Shown: positions 44,186 through 53,093 of the stretch, in pieces
How the letters are laid out: each line of letters begins with the position of its first letter
Numbering within the stretch: position 1 is the first letter of the stretch
Source: Phaeobacter bryozoorum
GTDB lineage: Bacteria; Pseudomonadota; Alphaproteobacteria; Rhodobacterales; Rhodobacteraceae
Direction: 5' to 3' (one strand)
NCBI RefSeq assembly: GCF_041893525.1
Contig: NZ_CP169068.1
DNA length: 64,000 bases
The notes under the pieces: model-generated
Seen by the model: the letters and a program-made list of their open reading frames with translations, nothing else
Told to the model about the DNA's origin: nothing
Databases searched by the model: none
Translations under genes and position numbers: made by a program

Positions 44186-45382
44186 ATGACTGACAGCTGT
44201 GACATTCTGATTTCGGGTGGCGGTATCGCCGGGCTCACCGCCGCCGCAACCTTTGGCGCCGCCGGGTTCCGGGTGATCTGCGTCGACCCGACCGCGCCCG
44301 TAACACTGCGCGACGAGGCCGGTGCCGATCTGCGAACCACCGCAATACTGCAACCGGCAAAGGCGCTGTTGCAGGACGCCGGGATCTGGACCCGGCTCGA
44401 CGCCCACGCCGCGCCGCTGGACATCATGCGGATCATCGACGCTGGCGGGGCAGAGCCGGTGGCCCGTGTCACCAAGGATTTCAAATCCGCCGATATCTCC
44501 GATCAGCCCTTTGGCTGGAACCTGCCCAACTGGCTCCTGCGGCGGGAACTTTTGGCGCGTCTGGACGATCTGGAGACGGTGGATTTCCGTGCGGGTCTGG
44601 GCACCACCGGCCTGTTCACGCGCACGGACTCCGCCCAGGTCACCCTGAGCGATGGCACCCGGGTCACGGCCCGTCTTGTGCTCGCCTGTGACGGGCGCGA
44701 CAGCCCGATGCGGCGGGCAGCGGGCATCCCTGTGCGGACCACCCGTTACGGACAGAAGGCGCTGGCCTTCGCCGTGACCCACGACCTGCCCCATCAGAAT
44801 GTCTCGACCGAAATTCACCGCTCCGGCGGCCCCTTCACTCTGGTGCCGCTGCCCGATCACGACGGTCGGCCCTCCTCTGCGATTGTCTGGATGGAACGCG
44901 GCCCAAGAGCCGAGGCATTGCAGCGGATGGATCAGGCCCCGTTCGAAATCGAGATGAACCGGCGCAGCTGCGGTGTGCTGGGAGAACTGCGGCTGGCCTC
45001 CCGCCGCAGCATCTGGCCGATCATCAGCCAGTCTGCCGCCCGCATGTCGGGCGAACGCCTTGCCCTGATGGCCGAAGCCGCCCATGTGGTGCCACCAATC
45101 GGCGCCCAGGGCCTGAATATGTCGCTGGGAGATCTGCGGGTGCTGCTGGATCTGGCACAGACCCGGCCCGAGGCCCTGGGCGACGCCAGGATGCTCGAGA
45201 GCTATCACAAGGCCCGCCATGGCGACATTCTGATGCGGGTGAAGGGGATCGACCTATTGAACCGGACCTCGATGCTGTCGCCTCGCCCGCTGCGCGATTT
45301 ACGCGCGTTTGGCCTGAATGCGCTCTATTCCATGGCCCCCGTACGCAAGACCCTGATGCAGATGGGGCTTGGGGTAAAATAA
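44186..45382 (+). CDS. UbiH/UbiF/VisC/COQ6-family FAD-dependent hydroxylase
   Basis: A 398-residue flavoprotein monooxygenase that should hydroxylate the ubiquinone precursor ring. Conserved motifs are the N-terminal FAD fold ISGGGIAGLTAAATFGAAGF (residues about 10-29), the DG motif VLACDGRDSPMRRAAGIPV near 170, and the second FAD motif ALMAEAAHVVPPIGAQGLNM near 295, where AGDAAH-type AEAAH and PPIGAQGLN mark the UbiH family. Which ring position it hydroxylates cannot be told. The next feature, Lrp genes, runs the other way. Confidence 0.9.
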   Translation: MTDSCDILISGGGIAGLTAAATFGAAGFRVICVDPTAPVTLRDEAGADLRTTAILQPAKALLQDAGIWTRLDAHAAPLDIMRIIDAGGAEPVARVTKDFKSADISDQPFGWNLPNWLLRRELLARLDDLETVDFRAGLGTTGLFTRTDSAQVTLSDGTRVTARLVLACDGRDSPMRRAAGIPVRTTRYGQKALAFAVTHDLPHQNVSTEIHRSGGPFTLVPLPDHDGRPSSAIVWMERGPRAEALQRMDQAPFEIEMNRRSCGVLGELRLASRRSIWPIISQSAARMSGERLALMAEAAHVVPPIGAQGLNMSLGDLRVLLDLAQTRPEALGDARMLESYHKARHGDILMRVKGIDLLNRTSMLSPRPLRDLRAFGLNALYSMAPVRKTLMQMGLGVK

Positions 45383-45470
45383 GGATCCGCCCCCCTGCGG
45401 GGACCGGTGCCTTCGGCGAGAGTATTTGGGGAAAGATGACAGGGCTGTCGCATCCGGGCGACGGCGGCGT

Positions 45471-45925
45471 CTAGCCGAGCGGGCCGGGTCGGCGCTCTTC
45501 GCTCAGCAGCACATTGGCATCCACATTGCCCACCCCGGGCAGGGTCATGATCCGGCGGCGCAGCACGCGTTCAAAATCAGCAATGTCGCGCGCCGTCACC
45601 CGCAGGCGATAGTCATACATGCCCAGCACATGTTCGACCGTCTGCACCTCCGGGATGGCAGTCACCGCACGTTCGAAATCCTCAAGCGAGACGCGCCCCT
45701 TGGTGGCCAGTTTGAGCCCCAGAAAGACCGTCACACCAAAGCCCAGCTTGCCGGCATCAAGATCCAGCTTGCGGCCCCGGATGATCCCCGTCTCCTGCAG
45801 GCGGCGGATGCGGCGCCAGGTTGCGGGCTGGCTCAGCCCCAGTTCGCGCCCCAAGGCGCTGCCGATTGCGTGGCATCCCGTCCCAATGCGCGCAGCAGCG
45901 CGTGGTCGATGTCATCCAGAGCCAT
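45471..45925 (-). CDS. Lrp/AsnC-family regulator, frameshifted near the N-terminus
   Basis: As given the frame is open only from an internal start, MGRELGLSQPATWRRIRRL, lacking the first part of the helix-turn-helix. Reading from ATG 45925 gives MALDDIDHALLRALGRDA, then a stop; one extra G in the GG at 45872-45873 (plus strand) joins it to AHAIGSALGRELGLSQ, giving a normal 152-residue protein. The C-terminal ligand domain (VEHVLGMYDYRLRVTARDIA) is intact. Its ATG overlaps the stop of the next Lrp gene by one base (TGATG), so both come from one transcript. They are divergent from ilvC. Confidence 0.82.
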
Positions 45926-46392
45926 CATATCGGCAGCGCCTCGTCCGATTTGATGCGTGCCACATGCATCAGCGCCTCGATGTCGGTGATATGCGGCAGG
46001 ATCAGGATCTGGCTGCGGTAAATCCCCTGATAATGTGCCATGTCCCGCGCAATCACCGAGAGCCGTACATCGACCTGGCCGAGGAAGGTCTGGATTTCCA
46101 GCACCTCCGGGATCTCACGCGCGGCGGGGATGAATTCATCAAAGGCGCGGGGATTGGTCTTGTCCAGCGTGATCCGCAGCGAAACCTCCACCTCATAGCC
46201 AAGCGCACGCCAGTCGATCACCGCCCGCTGCCCAAGGATCACGCCGGTCTCGCGCAGCTTCTCCAGCCGCCGCGACAGGCGCGAGGCGGTGAGGCCAAGG
46301 CGATCCCCCAGATCAGGCAGCGATTGTTCTGGATCCGCCTGAAGATGGCGAAGTATGCGTCGGTCCAAGTCATCAAGCATGATTTTCATCAT
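45925..46392 (-). CDS. Lrp/AsnC-family regulator, upstream of the overlapping pair
   Basis: A 155-residue protein starting MMKIMLDDLDRRILRHLQ; several ATGs (46392, 46389, 46380) are possible and no clear ribosome site decides. The DNA-binding helix is LGDRLGLTASRLSRRLEKL, and the ligand domain spans about 70-150 (IQTFLGQVDVRLSVIARDMA). It is the first gene of the overlapping Lrp/AsnC pair and is divergent from ilvC, with 120 bases between starts. Such regulators commonly respond to branched-chain amino acids, so control of ilvC is the likely role. Confidence 0.87.
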   Translation of the reverse strand: MMKIMLDDLDRRILRHLQADPEQSLPDLGDRLGLTASRLSRRLEKLRETGVILGQRAVIDWRALGYEVEVSLRITLDKTNPRAFDEFIPAAREIPEVLEIQTFLGQVDVRLSVIARDMAHYQGIYRSQILILPHITDIEALMHVARIKSDEALPI

Positions 46393-46512
46393 AATTGCAT
46401 AGTACACGAATGACCATTGCAATAATTTGCAGATTTTCGCGCCAGATACGCCTCTCCTTTATTGAAAACATGCCTATGCTGCATCCAAACACGAACCAAA
46501 AGGACGATGATC

Positions 46513-47535
46513 ATGCGTGTATACTATGACCGCGATTGCGACGTTAACCTGATCAAGGACAAGAAAGTGGCCATCCTGGGCTATGGCTCTCAGGGCCACG
46601 CCCACGCGCTGAACCTGCGCGACAGCGGCGCCAAGAACCTTGTCGTCGCCCTGCGCGAAGGCTCCCCCTCCGCGAAGAAAGCCGAAGGCGAAGGCCTGCA
46701 GGTGATGGGTATCGCAGAAGCGGCGGCCTGGTGTGACGTGATCATGTTCACCATGCCCGACGAACTGCAGGCAGAAACCTACAAGAAATACGTCCACGAC
46801 AACATCCGTCCGGGTGCCGCGATCGCGTTTGCCCACGGCCTGAACGTGCACTTCGGCCTGATCGAGCCGAAAGAAGGCGTCGACGTCATCATGATGGCCC
46901 CCAAAGGCCCCGGCCACACCGTGCGCGGTGAATACACCAAAGGCGGCGGCGTGCCCTGCCTGGTGGCTGTTGACACCGACGCCACCGGCAAAGCGCTGGA
47001 AATCGGCCTGTCCTATTGCTCCGCCATTGGTGGCGGCCGCTCCGGCATCATCGAGACCAACTTCCGCGAAGAATGCGAAACCGACCTGTTCGGCGAGCAG
47101 GCGGTTCTCTGCGGCGGTATCGTCGAGCTGATCCGTTGCGGGTTCGAAACTCTGGTCGAAGCCGGTTACGCACCCGAGATGGCCTATTTCGAGTGCCTGC
47201 ACGAAACCAAGCTGATCGTTGACCTGATCTATGAAGGCGGCATTGCCAACATGGATTACTCGATCTCCAACACCGCAGAGTACGGCCAGTATGTCACCGG
47301 CCCGCGCATCCTGCCCTACGAGCAGACCAAAAAAGCCATGAAGGACGTGCTGACAGACATCCAGCAGGGCAAATTCGTGCGCGACTTCATGCTGGAAAAC
47401 GCTGTGGGCCAGCCCACCATCAAAGCGTCGCGTCGTGCCAACGACGAGCACCAGATCGAAGTGGTCGGCGGCAAGCTGCGCGACATGATGCCGTGGATTT
47501 CCGCAGGCAAGATGGTCGACAAAGAGAAGAACTAA
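46513..47535 (+). CDS. ilvC: Ketol-acid reductoisomerase
   Basis: A 340-residue class I enzyme of valine and isoleucine synthesis that isomerises and reduces acetolactate with NADPH and magnesium. ATG 46513 (MRVYYDRDCDVNLIKDKKVA) follows AAAAGGACG. The NADPH site is LGYGSQGHAHALNLRDSG near residue 23, the RE-type cofactor-specificity loop is ALREGSPSAKK, and the two metal acid helices are in FGEQAVLCGGIVELI and MAYFECLHETKLIVDL. The short class I length fits. Regulators of the Lrp type lie divergently upstream. Confidence 0.97.
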   Translation: MRVYYDRDCDVNLIKDKKVAILGYGSQGHAHALNLRDSGAKNLVVALREGSPSAKKAEGEGLQVMGIAEAAAWCDVIMFTMPDELQAETYKKYVHDNIRPGAAIAFAHGLNVHFGLIEPKEGVDVIMMAPKGPGHTVRGEYTKGGGVPCLVAVDTDATGKALEIGLSYCSAIGGGRSGIIETNFREECETDLFGEQAVLCGGIVELIRCGFETLVEAGYAPEMAYFECLHETKLIVDLIYEGGIANMDYSISNTAEYGQYVTGPRILPYEQTKKAMKDVLTDIQQGKFVRDFMLENAVGQPTIKASRRANDEHQIEVVGGKLRDMMPWISAGKMVDKEKN

Positions 47536-47572
47536 GGCGCCCGCGAGACTGCTCGCACACCCTAGCTCTCCG

Positions 47573-47600
47573 GGGCGCTCCTGTTTGGGGCGCCCTTTTT
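47573..47600 (+). terminator. Rho-independent terminator after ilvC
   Basis: Arms GGGCGC (47573-47578) and GCGCCC (47590-47595) with an 11-base loop and five T's. It lies 37 bases after the ilvC stop. Confidence 0.6.
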
Positions 47601-47624
47601 CATTTATTTCACTGAGGTGATCCG

Positions 47625-48533
47625 ATGCCAGACTCCCCCGGTGCCGCCAATTGGGCCAAGCTGTTGTTCCTAGGTGTGATCTGGGGCGCCTCCTTCATGG
47701 CGGTATCACTGGCGCTCAGGGGCTTTGCGCCGCTGACCATTGCCGCGCTCAGGATCTCCATCGGTGCAGCCTGTCTGCTGGCGGCTGTCTACGCCATGGG
47801 AATCGGCCTGCCCACCCTGCGCAACCGCGACGGCCGCATCATCTGGGCCTGCGCGGCTGGCATGGGGCTCTTTACCAATGCGCTGCCCTTCACCCTGCTT
47901 AGCTGGGGGCAGACTTTTGTGGCCAGCGGCTTTGCCGGGGTCTGCATGGCGGTGGTGCCGCTGTTTGTGCTGCCGCTGGCGCATTTTCTGGTGCCGGGCG
48001 AACATATGACCCTGCGCCGCAGCATCAGCTTCCTGATCGGCTTTGCCGGTGTGGTGGTGCTGATCGGGGTCGACGCCCTCCGCTCTGCCGGAACGGATTA
48101 TGAATCGCTGGCCCGCCTCGCCTGCCTTGGGGCCTCGCTCTGTTATGCCATCGGTGCGATCATCACCCGGCTCTGCCCACAGGTGAATATGCTCTCGCTC
48201 TCGGCAGCAACCCTCCTGTGCGGAGCCACAATGATGGTGCCGGCCGCGCTTTGGGCCGAAGGGCTGCCAGAGCTGCCCGCCCCCCTGCCACTGCGCGCCG
48301 TGATCTACCTTGGCCTCTTGCCCACCGCGCTCGCCCAAGTGCTGCTGGTGCAGGTCGCCCGCAGCGCAGGCCCGGCCTTCCTGTCCACCGTGAACTATCA
48401 GGTGCCGGTCTGGTCGGTGATCTTTGGTGCGGCGCTGCTGGGGGAAACCCTGCCACCGCAGCTGTTTGCCGCGCTGGCGCTGATCCTCGGCGGCCTGCTC
48501 CTCAGCCGCAGCCGCCGCCCGCGCATGGCCTGA
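47625..48533 (+). CDS. EamA/DMT-family transporter (first of a tandem pair)
   Basis: A 302-residue protein of ten predicted helices in two EamA halves (residues about 12-140 and 155-295). The first helix has LLFLGVIWGASFMAVSLALR, the family signature. It probably exports a metabolite or amino acid. It is followed 93 bases later by a second, clearly similar transporter, so the pair looks like a tandem duplication. The closest similarity between them is in SWGQTFVASGF / SWGQQHVSSGF and VPGEHMTLRRS / VPGEQMTLRRL. Confidence 0.9.
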   Translation: MPDSPGAANWAKLLFLGVIWGASFMAVSLALRGFAPLTIAALRISIGAACLLAAVYAMGIGLPTLRNRDGRIIWACAAGMGLFTNALPFTLLSWGQTFVASGFAGVCMAVVPLFVLPLAHFLVPGEHMTLRRSISFLIGFAGVVVLIGVDALRSAGTDYESLARLACLGASLCYAIGAIITRLCPQVNMLSLSAATLLCGATMMVPAALWAEGLPELPAPLPLRAVIYLGLLPTALAQVLLVQVARSAGPAFLSTVNYQVPVWSVIFGAALLGETLPPQLFAALALILGGLLLSRSRRPRMA

Positions 48534-48626
48534 ACCGCAAATCGTTCGATAGCGGACAAAGCAATTGCGATTGACCCGGCCACTCCGTCGGGGTCTTGTC
48601 GCGCGACACCACAAAGGGAGATCGCG

Positions 48627-49544
48627 ATGCCCGATATCGCCCCGCGCTACTGGCTGATGATCGCCACCCTGGGCTTTGTCTGGGGTGGGACATTCCTGCT
48701 GATCAAGCTGGCCCTGACGGGCACGACGCCGTTCTGGCTCGCGGCCAGTCGCATCGGGTTTGCAGCTTTGCTGCTGACCGCGATCTGGGGTCTGCGCGGG
48801 TTCAGGCTGTTCAAGGATGAGACCAACTGGCCATCGCTGGTGATCATCGGCGTCCTCAGCACCGCGCTGCCCTTCATGCTGATTTCATGGGGCCAGCAGC
48901 ATGTCTCCTCCGGATTTACCGGCGTCAGCATGGCGGCAATTCCGCTGATGGTGCTGCCCTTGGCGCATGTCTTTGTGCCGGGAGAGCAGATGACCCTGCG
49001 CCGCCTGATCGGGTTTTCCATCGGCTTTGTCGGGGTCGCGGTCCTTATCGGCAGCAAGGCGTTTCAGAGCACCGGCGCCGCATTGGAGGGCTATGGCCGG
49101 GCCGCCTGCCTGTCCGCCGCCGCCTGCTATTCGGTCAGCTCCATCCTGACCCGGCGCCTGCCGCCAGTGGATCCGCTGGGGCTGGCCGCCATCCTGCTCA
49201 TCATCGGTTCTGCCGTGACCCTGCCTGCGGCCTGGCTGCTGGAGGGACCACCGGTGATCCCGGACATGCAAACCCTGGGCATTGCAGCGGTTCTGGGCCT
49301 GATCCCCACCGCCGCTGCCAATCTGCTGCGGGTCATTGTCGTTCGTGAAGCAGGCCCCACCTTCATGACACTGACCAACTATCAGGTTCCGGTCTGGGCG
49401 GTGGTTCTGGGGGCCATATTTCTGGGCGAGGAACTTCCGCCCTCCATGCTGCTGGCGATGACCCTGATCCTCGGCGGTCTGGGCATCAGCCAGTTCGGTG
49501 CGTTGCGGCGATTGTTTGGCTCCCCGCGCAAGCTGCGACCCTGA
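48627..49544 (+). CDS. EamA/DMT-family transporter (second of a tandem pair)
   Basis: A 305-residue ten-helix transporter, paralogous to the preceding gene over most of its length (LISWGQQHVSSGFTGVSMAA, PGEQMTLRRLIGFSIGFVGV). It starts MPDIAPRYWLMIATLGFVWG after GGGAGATCGCG. Substrate unknown; export of amino acids or related metabolites is the usual family role, and ilvC next door is only a weak hint. A terminator follows. Confidence 0.9.
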   Translation: MPDIAPRYWLMIATLGFVWGGTFLLIKLALTGTTPFWLAASRIGFAALLLTAIWGLRGFRLFKDETNWPSLVIIGVLSTALPFMLISWGQQHVSSGFTGVSMAAIPLMVLPLAHVFVPGEQMTLRRLIGFSIGFVGVAVLIGSKAFQSTGAALEGYGRAACLSAAACYSVSSILTRRLPPVDPLGLAAILLIIGSAVTLPAAWLLEGPPVIPDMQTLGIAAVLGLIPTAAANLLRVIVVREAGPTFMTLTNYQVPVWAVVLGAIFLGEELPPSMLLAMTLILGGLGISQFGALRRLFGSPRKLRP

Positions 49545-49555
49545 GACAAAGCAAA

Positions 49556-49583
49556 ACCCGCCACCCGGTCACGGGTAGCGGGT
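49556..49583 (+). terminator. Hairpin terminator after the transporter pair
   Basis: Arms ACCCGCCACCC (49556-49566) and GGGTAGCGGGT (49573-49583), one mismatch, starting 11 bases after the stop. A second hairpin, ATGCCCTG-TCA-CAGGGCAT at 49629-49647, lies between it and the convergent glmM end. T-runs are weak for both. Confidence 0.45.
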
Positions 49584-49661
49584 CCATCTCAGCTGTCCAT
49601 CGGCCTGTCACAAGCCCTGTAATGTCACATGCCCTGTCACAGGGCATATCCGACGACCGGA

Positions 49662-51008
49662 CTATTCAGCCACAGCCGCCTCAACCGCAGCAACCACGCT
49701 ATTCACTGCCTCTCTCAGCACGGCAGCATCTTCGCATTCGGCCATGACCCTAACCAGCGGTTCGGTGCCTGACTTGCGGATCAGCAGACGTCCCTGCCGC
49801 GCAAGAGAGGCTTCGGCGATCTGGATCGCGCTCTGCACCTGATCTGTTTCCAGCGGTGTCTGCCCGGCGGCAAATCGGACATTCTTCAGCAGCTGCGGCA
49901 CCGGGGTGAACTGCTGCGCCAGCTGCGACGCCGGGCTGTCGGAGCGGATCATCTCCGCAAGAAAATGCAGCCCTGCCATCAGCCCGTCGCCGGTGGTCGC
50001 GTAATCTGACATGACAATATGGCCGGACTGCTCGCCGCCGAGGTTGAAGCCGCCTTCGCGCATCCGTTCCACGACATAACGATCACCAACTGCCGTCCGC
50101 TCAAGCCCGATCCCGCGCGCTTCGAGGTGCCGCTCAAGCCCCAGATTGGACATCACCGTCGCCACCAGAGCCTTGCCGGACAGCAGGTCATCCTCGGCCC
50201 AGCGGGTCGCCAGCAGCGCCATCAGCTGATCGCCATCCGCCACTTTTCCGGTCTCGTCGATCAGGATCACCCGGTCGGCATCCCCGTCAAGACAGATCCC
50301 CACATGGGCGCCATGGGCCACAACGGTCTCCGCCGCGGTCCCCGGATGAGTAGAGCCACAATCGCGGTTGATATTGGTGCCATCGGGTGAAACACCCACC
50401 GGTATCACATCGGCGCCCAGCTCCCACAGGATTTCCGGCGCAGCCCGGTGGGCAGCCCCATTGGCGCAATCAATCACCACCTTCAGCCCGTCCAGCCGGA
50501 TATCGCGGGGCAGCGAGCTTTTGACCCGCTCACCGTAGCGGAACCGCGCGTCATCAATCCGTTTCGCACGCCCGATATTCTGCGCCTGCGCGGGTTCGAC
50601 ACCGGCCTCGATCAGAGCTTCCAGTTCCATTTCGACGGTATCGGACAGTTTGAAACCATCCGGTCCAAAGAACTTGATCCCATTATCCGCCGCCGGATTG
50701 TGGCTGGCCGAGATCATCACGCCAAGATCGGCGCGCATCGAGCGCGTCATCAGCCCCACCGCCGGTGTCGGCACCGGGCCAAGCAGCAGCACATTCATAC
50801 CGGTCGACGTCAGCCCCGCGGTCAGTGCGCTTTCGAACATGTAGCCCGACAGGCGGGTGTCCTTGCCAATCACCACACGGTGCACCCCTGAGGCGTCGCG
50901 GCGGAAATACCGGCCGACAGCCGCGCCAATGCGCAGCGCCATGTCCGCTGTCATAGGATGGATATTGGCCGTGCCACGCACGCCATCCGTGCCAAAAAAC
51001 TTGCGCAT
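49662..51008 (-). CDS. glmM: Phosphoglucosamine mutase
   Basis: A 448-residue enzyme converting glucosamine-6-phosphate to glucosamine-1-phosphate, a precursor of UDP-GlcNAc for wall and LPS. The start MRKFFGTDGVRGTANIHPMT is diagnostic. The phosphoserine loop ISASHNPAADNGIKFFGPDG lies near residue 100, the metal loop DGDADRVILIDETG near 240, the sugar loop GGEQSGHIVMSDYATTGDG near 325, and the phosphate-binding IRKSGTEPLVRVMAE near 410. It is the last gene of folB-folP-glmM, 21 bases after folP, an arrangement common in proteobacteria. Confidence 0.97.
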   Translation of the reverse strand: MRKFFGTDGVRGTANIHPMTADMALRIGAAVGRYFRRDASGVHRVVIGKDTRLSGYMFESALTAGLTSTGMNVLLLGPVPTPAVGLMTRSMRADLGVMISASHNPAADNGIKFFGPDGFKLSDTVEMELEALIEAGVEPAQAQNIGRAKRIDDARFRYGERVKSSLPRDIRLDGLKVVIDCANGAAHRAAPEILWELGADVIPVGVSPDGTNINRDCGSTHPGTAAETVVAHGAHVGICLDGDADRVILIDETGKVADGDQLMALLATRWAEDDLLSGKALVATVMSNLGLERHLEARGIGLERTAVGDRYVVERMREGGFNLGGEQSGHIVMSDYATTGDGLMAGLHFLAEMIRSDSPASQLAQQFTPVPQLLKNVRFAAGQTPLETDQVQSAIQIAEASLARQGRLLIRKSGTEPLVRVMAECEDAAVLREAVNSVVAAVEAAVAE

Positions 51009-51029
51009 ATCAGCCCTTTCGGTCGGGTC

Positions 51030-52025
51030 TTATCGGACGGCCTGCCACAGGCGAACCGCCTGCGCCGTCTCGGCAACATCATGCACCCGCAGGAATTGCA
51101 CGCCTTGGGCCAGGGCTGCAAGCCCTACCGCGATAGAGCCCGGCGCGCGGGCGGCAGCATCCGGCTCATGGCCCAGCTTGCCGATAAAGCCCTTGCGCGA
51201 CACCCCCAGCAGGATTGGACACCCCAACCCATGGAACAGGCTGAGATTGCGCAACAGGGTCAGATTGTGGTCCAGCGTCTTGCCAAACCCGATGCCCGGA
51301 TCAACCACGATCTGTTCCCGCACCACCCCGATATCTTCCAGCCTGTCGATCTGCCCCTTCAGGAAATCATAGACATCCAGCAGGACGTTCTCATAGGTCG
51401 GATCGTCCTGCATCGTCGCCGGGTCGCCCTGGGCGTGCATGATACAAGCAGGAACCCCGGCCTGCGCAGTCAAGGGTGCCAGAGCCGGATCAAAGGTAAA
51501 TCCCGACACGTCGTTGGTCAGGCTCGCTCCGGCATCCAGCGCCTCGGCCAGAACGACCGCCTTGCGCGTATCAATGGAGATCGGCACCTGCGAACGGGCG
51601 CGGATCGCTTCAATCACCGGAGCGGTGCGGCGGATCTCCTCATCTTCGGGGACCAGCGCGGCACCGGGGCGGGTGGATTCTCCGCCAACGTCGATGATGC
51701 TTGCCCCATCGGCAACCATCTGCAAAGCCGCCGCGCAGGCGGCGCTGACCTCATCATGCTGCCCGCCATCCGAGAAACTGTCAGGGGTCACATTCAGGAT
51801 GCCCATGATCTGCGGCTGCGTCATATCCAGCCCGGCAATCGTTGCCCGCCGCGCCGTCAGCCGGTGGCGCACATCCTCGGGCAGCAGACCGGCAGGCATC
51901 AGCCGCGGTGGCGCGCCGCGCTCCAGCACTTCCACCTGGGTAAACCAGAGCCCGCCACTGATCAGCGACAACGCCCCCTCGGGGCGATTGTCCCCGTGTT
52001 GTACCAGCGGTCGGTAATAACTCAC
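51030..52025 (-). CDS. folP: Dihydropteroate synthase
   Basis: A 331-residue enzyme joining p-aminobenzoate to the pterin diphosphate in folate synthesis, the target of sulfonamides. The signature QIMGILNVTPDSFSDGG lies near residue 77, ASIIDVGGESTRPGA near 110, and the later IVVDPGIGFGKTLDHNLTLL and GVSRKGFIG carry the pterin and phosphate residues. It has about 70 extra residues at the N-terminus (YYRPLVQHGDNRPEGALSLI), which is usual in Rhodobacteraceae. The start is GTG 52025, overlapping the folB stop (GTGA). Confidence 0.95.
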   Translation of the reverse strand: MSYYRPLVQHGDNRPEGALSLISGGLWFTQVEVLERGAPPRLMPAGLLPEDVRHRLTARRATIAGLDMTQPQIMGILNVTPDSFSDGGQHDEVSAACAAALQMVADGASIIDVGGESTRPGAALVPEDEEIRRTAPVIEAIRARSQVPISIDTRKAVVLAEALDAGASLTNDVSGFTFDPALAPLTAQAGVPACIMHAQGDPATMQDDPTYENVLLDVYDFLKGQIDRLEDIGVVREQIVVDPGIGFGKTLDHNLTLLRNLSLFHGLGCPILLGVSRKGFIGKLGHEPDAAARAPGSIAVGLAALAQGVQFLRVHDVAETAQAVRLWQAVR

Positions 52026-52942
52026 AGTTGGGTCTGCTCCACATCCACGGCGCGCAGCGGCACCCCCGGATTGCCAGGCAGTGCGGCGCCAATCACGATC
52101 ATCTCGCCGGCCTCGAATGTGGCGGCGAACCAGGCAGCCAGCGCCACCGCGTCAGAGGGCGCCGCCGAAGGGCCATCTACCGCATCCAAAACGATTTTTG
52201 ACGGAGCCCAGACGCAAATCTGCCCGTTTTTCATGGCCCAGTCCAGCTCCGTTCTCGTCGAAACGACGACACAGCGATCATCCTTTGCCGCGAGCCGCCA
52301 GGCGTTCTGTTCAATCGCCAGCAGATCAATCCGGCGCTGGGTCCATTTGTGACCGGTCTGCGGTGTGGCCAGCTCATGCGCCCCAACACAGAGGATCAAC
52401 GGACGCTTACGGCACTGCATCTGGTCGATCCAGCCGGTCAGGTGGTCACTGTCGATGGCGCGGTTGGACAAATACATCAGCCGCGGATGCGGGCGCTCTT
52501 CACTGTCGACACCGGTCGCGACCTGATTGCGGGCGCGCACGATTTCCACACCCAGCGCCCCCGGCCCGCGATCCAGTTTCTCAATCCGCACAAAGGCCCG
52601 CACGGCCTGCGGTTCCAGCAGGATCCGCTCGGCCACGCGCTCCGCCAGGGTTTCCAGCAGGTTCAGACGTTCTTCGGACAGCTCACGCGCAATCGCCTCT
52701 GTCACCCGGTCATACGACAGGATGCGATCGACATCATCATCCAGATCCGCAGGCAGCGGCGCAACTTCGACAACCACATTGAAGCAGATACGCTGGGTGG
52801 TTCCGCGTTCTGCCTGAAAGGCGCCGATTTCCACCTCGACGATGTGATCCCTGAGCGAAATCCGATCCAGCGGTCCGCGCGCTGCAGTGGCCTCCGACCG
52901 TTCGGAAGGATGCGCAAATGCGAGACGAATTTCTGAAGACAT
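52022..52942 (-). CDS. folB: Dihydroneopterin aldolase fused to an uncharacterised C-terminal domain
   Basis: A 306-residue protein from ATG 52942 (MSSEIRLAFAHPSERSEATA). Residues about 22-145 are a FolB domain (ISLRDHIVEVEIGAFQAERG, YDRVTEAIARELSEERLNLL, ETLAERVAERILLEPQAVRA, VRIEKLDRGPGALGVEI), which makes 6-hydroxymethyl-dihydropterin for FolP. FolB is normally about 120 residues; the remaining 160 (HPRLMYLSNRAIDSDHLTGW, then ILCVGAHELATPQ and MIVIGAALPGNPG) form an extra domain that I do not recognise. The gene overlaps folP by four bases and is translationally coupled to it. Confidence 0.88.
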   Translation of the reverse strand: MSSEIRLAFAHPSERSEATAARGPLDRISLRDHIVEVEIGAFQAERGTTQRICFNVVVEVAPLPADLDDDVDRILSYDRVTEAIARELSEERLNLLETLAERVAERILLEPQAVRAFVRIEKLDRGPGALGVEIVRARNQVATGVDSEERPHPRLMYLSNRAIDSDHLTGWIDQMQCRKRPLILCVGAHELATPQTGHKWTQRRIDLLAIEQNAWRLAAKDDRCVVVSTRTELDWAMKNGQICVWAPSKIVLDAVDGPSAAPSDAVALAAWFAATFEAGEMIVIGAALPGNPGVPLRAVDVEQTQL

Positions 52943-53093
52943 GACGGTCGAGCCCCTGAACTGGCTATCTGGCGGTGAGGTTCCAGCATAAACATGCCGC
53001 GCCCGCATAACAGGCCTTCATGCGCCATACCAGTGGCCGAAAACGGCGCTGCCAGGGTTTCAACCACGGCAAGCACCCGCCCCCTGACACGCC

